This document shows, in pieces, positions 62,693 to 64,000 of a stretch of 64,000 bases of DNA. Both the position numbers and the translations under genes were made by a program. Numbering within the stretch: the first letter of the stretch is position 1; each line of letters begins with the position of its first letter. A model generated the notes under the pieces. The model did not search any database. It worked only from the letters and a program-made list of their open reading frames with translations, and had not been told where the DNA came from. Source of the DNA: Wuchereria bancrofti (lineage: Eukaryota; Nematoda; Chromadorea; Rhabditida; Onchocercidae); assembly GCA_005281725.1 (NCBI GenBank), contig SSBO01000012.1, positions 11,836,272 through 11,900,271 on the forward strand. Direction: 5' to 3'.

Positions 62693-64000
62693 ATGACTGA
62701 TTCGGATACGGAATCATTTCATAGTGCTGTCGATAGCTTGTCGGATCGGGACGATGCAAGCACTACCAGTGCTATTAACCAAAAGAATGAAGGGGTTAGT
62801 GAAGGGAAGAGAGTCGGCGCTGTCCGAGACAAATATGAATTCGGTGGATCCAGCGAAACACAAAATAAGTATTCTTATAATAAATCCAGAGTAACTGAAG
62901 CAAACTGGAAGAAACAAATGTTTCGGAATTTACCAACTTTCGACAAACCTTCAAAATGCAAAAGCGGAGGAGTGCAGAAGCTTGGGATAGATAGTGATAA
63001 AATGTCTCAAATTGAAAGTAAGGGTTCTGAGTGGGGACTTGTATCGGAGATTATGAATAATGTGGATGATAGCAATATAGCAGGAAAAATAGAACGATCA
63101 GACGAAAAAACAACTGGTGGTCATGACGGGTGGGATGATTGGGAGTTGGATTATTCAGGAAAAGATGGGAATGATGGTGAAATCTTAGATGAAAACCGCG
63201 AACCGCCACGGATGCTAGCATCTGATGTGGAAAGTGGAGTTATTGCTAATTCGAAATCAAAGGTTGATATTTCAGTATTCTTTGTTCTAACCGTTAAATA
63301 TCTTACAAGTAGAGAGATTAAGCAAATAACGTCTGATGTGCATAAGTCTTGTTTAGAAGATTCACATATGATCTCACTTAATTTAAGTCAATTTCTAAAT
63401 TGAAATGGCATTCAAATTAAGTACGGGGTTAATAATACCCATACCGTCTTTGACTCTGTGAAAAACTCCGTTTTTGTATGTTTTAGGCTGGACTAAAAAC
63501 AAAAGAAGTTATCAAGACAAATAAATCATTCTGGGATTGGGCCGAATTTGGCGATGTGGTCGCTGCTGTTGGTTAGTAATGCTTGTATCACACCGGTGGT
63601 GAAGTTCAACATGTTGGTGATAGTTTTTCAGATTTTTTCTTCAAATGCTTTGGGCTCTACTTTTATTTGCTTCTTACTGAATGTTACGTTTTGAGGTGAA
63701 GGCCTAACAAACATATCCAGCGCTGTCGAATCAGGCCTTGGATTACCCGCACCAGAAGAATTGGTAAGAAACCAATCAGCAGAGAGGCCTACAAATAATT
63801 CTGCAGTGATTACGAAAGTTGGCATTTTTTTTTACTTCACAACGGTTCATTTTATCTCTGATAAATTTATTCTTGATTTCTTACTAATTCTGATTTCAGA
63901 ATATATTAATTTATTACGGTGTTTTAAAACTCGGAATTAAATTGTATTCTTATTTCACAAACTCAAAGTGCTAGATTTTGCAGGAAATGGAGGAAGTAAC
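62693..64000 (+). CDS. FAM114A (NOXP20-like) protein, 5' part; runs off the window
   Basis: FAM114A proteins are Golgi/autophagy-associated proteins that bind Rab2. Exons 62693-63262, 63487-63571, 63696-63763 and from 63984 join in phase. The first 190 residues are acidic and disordered: TDSDTESFHSAVDSLSDRDD, many D/E/S residues, and a DGWDDWELDYSG patch. Then comes the family core: SFWDWAEFGDVVAAVGEGLT, NISSAVESGLGLPAPEEL, which lines up with the SWGKSLL...VATVGQGISNV...SLGIPSPSEI of human FAM114A2. The third exon's acceptor is TTTTGAG, slightly unusual. Human FAM114A proteins are about 500-560 residues, so more than half of this gene lies to the right. Confidence 0.82.

Noticed and set aside
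1..64000. tRNA, rRNA or CRISPR-like arrays
   Set aside because: No cloverleaf signature such as GGTTCRANYCC in context, no rRNA core sequence and no regularly spaced repeats were found by eye.

Overview
This window reads as nuclear DNA of a nematode, most likely a clade III (spirurid or filarial) species. The DNA is strongly AT-rich. Genes are split by GT-AG introns, mostly 100-500 bases, with a few GC-AG introns. Two copies of the 22-base nematode spliced leader SL1 lie near 14.3 kb, and a BEL/Pao retrotransposon end lies at the left edge. The species call is inference; the nematode call is well supported.

Left third (1-26.2 kb): after a decayed BEL/Pao integrase tail, one segment of about 12 kb occurs twice head to tail (about 2371-14277 and 14649-26164). 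It is joined by a spacer of about 370 bases that holds the two SL1 copies and a TA microsatellite. Each unit carries, in the same order, a 5' fragment of an Integrator subunit 2-like gene (minus), the CtIP/Sae2 homologue com-1 (plus), prefoldin subunit 6 (plus) and a single-pass membrane protein gene (minus). Decay is complementary. com-1 and the INTS2 fragment are broken in unit 1 and open in unit 2. The membrane gene is largely preserved in unit 1 and clearly broken in unit 2. Prefoldin 6 is open in both.

Middle (26.5-44.5 kb): one large plus-strand gene, Integrator subunit 1, with about 38 exons whose phases join cleanly; its most upstream start exon was not found. A 2.6-kb intron near its 3' end holds sequence unlike the other introns.

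Right part (44.7-64 kb): TIMM29 (minus, mitochondrial TIM22 complex), a small unknown two-exon gene (plus) whose coding end overlaps that of MPDU1 (minus, dolichol-phosphate-sugar utilisation), TBC1D24 (minus, TBC plus TLDc vesicle-trafficking protein), a gene-poor stretch of about 3.6 kb, METTL9 (plus, histidine methyltransferase) and the start of a FAM114A gene (plus) that runs off the window. These are unrelated housekeeping genes. No operon-like spacing is convincing, but several starts sit just behind a splice acceptor, as expected for SL trans-splicing.
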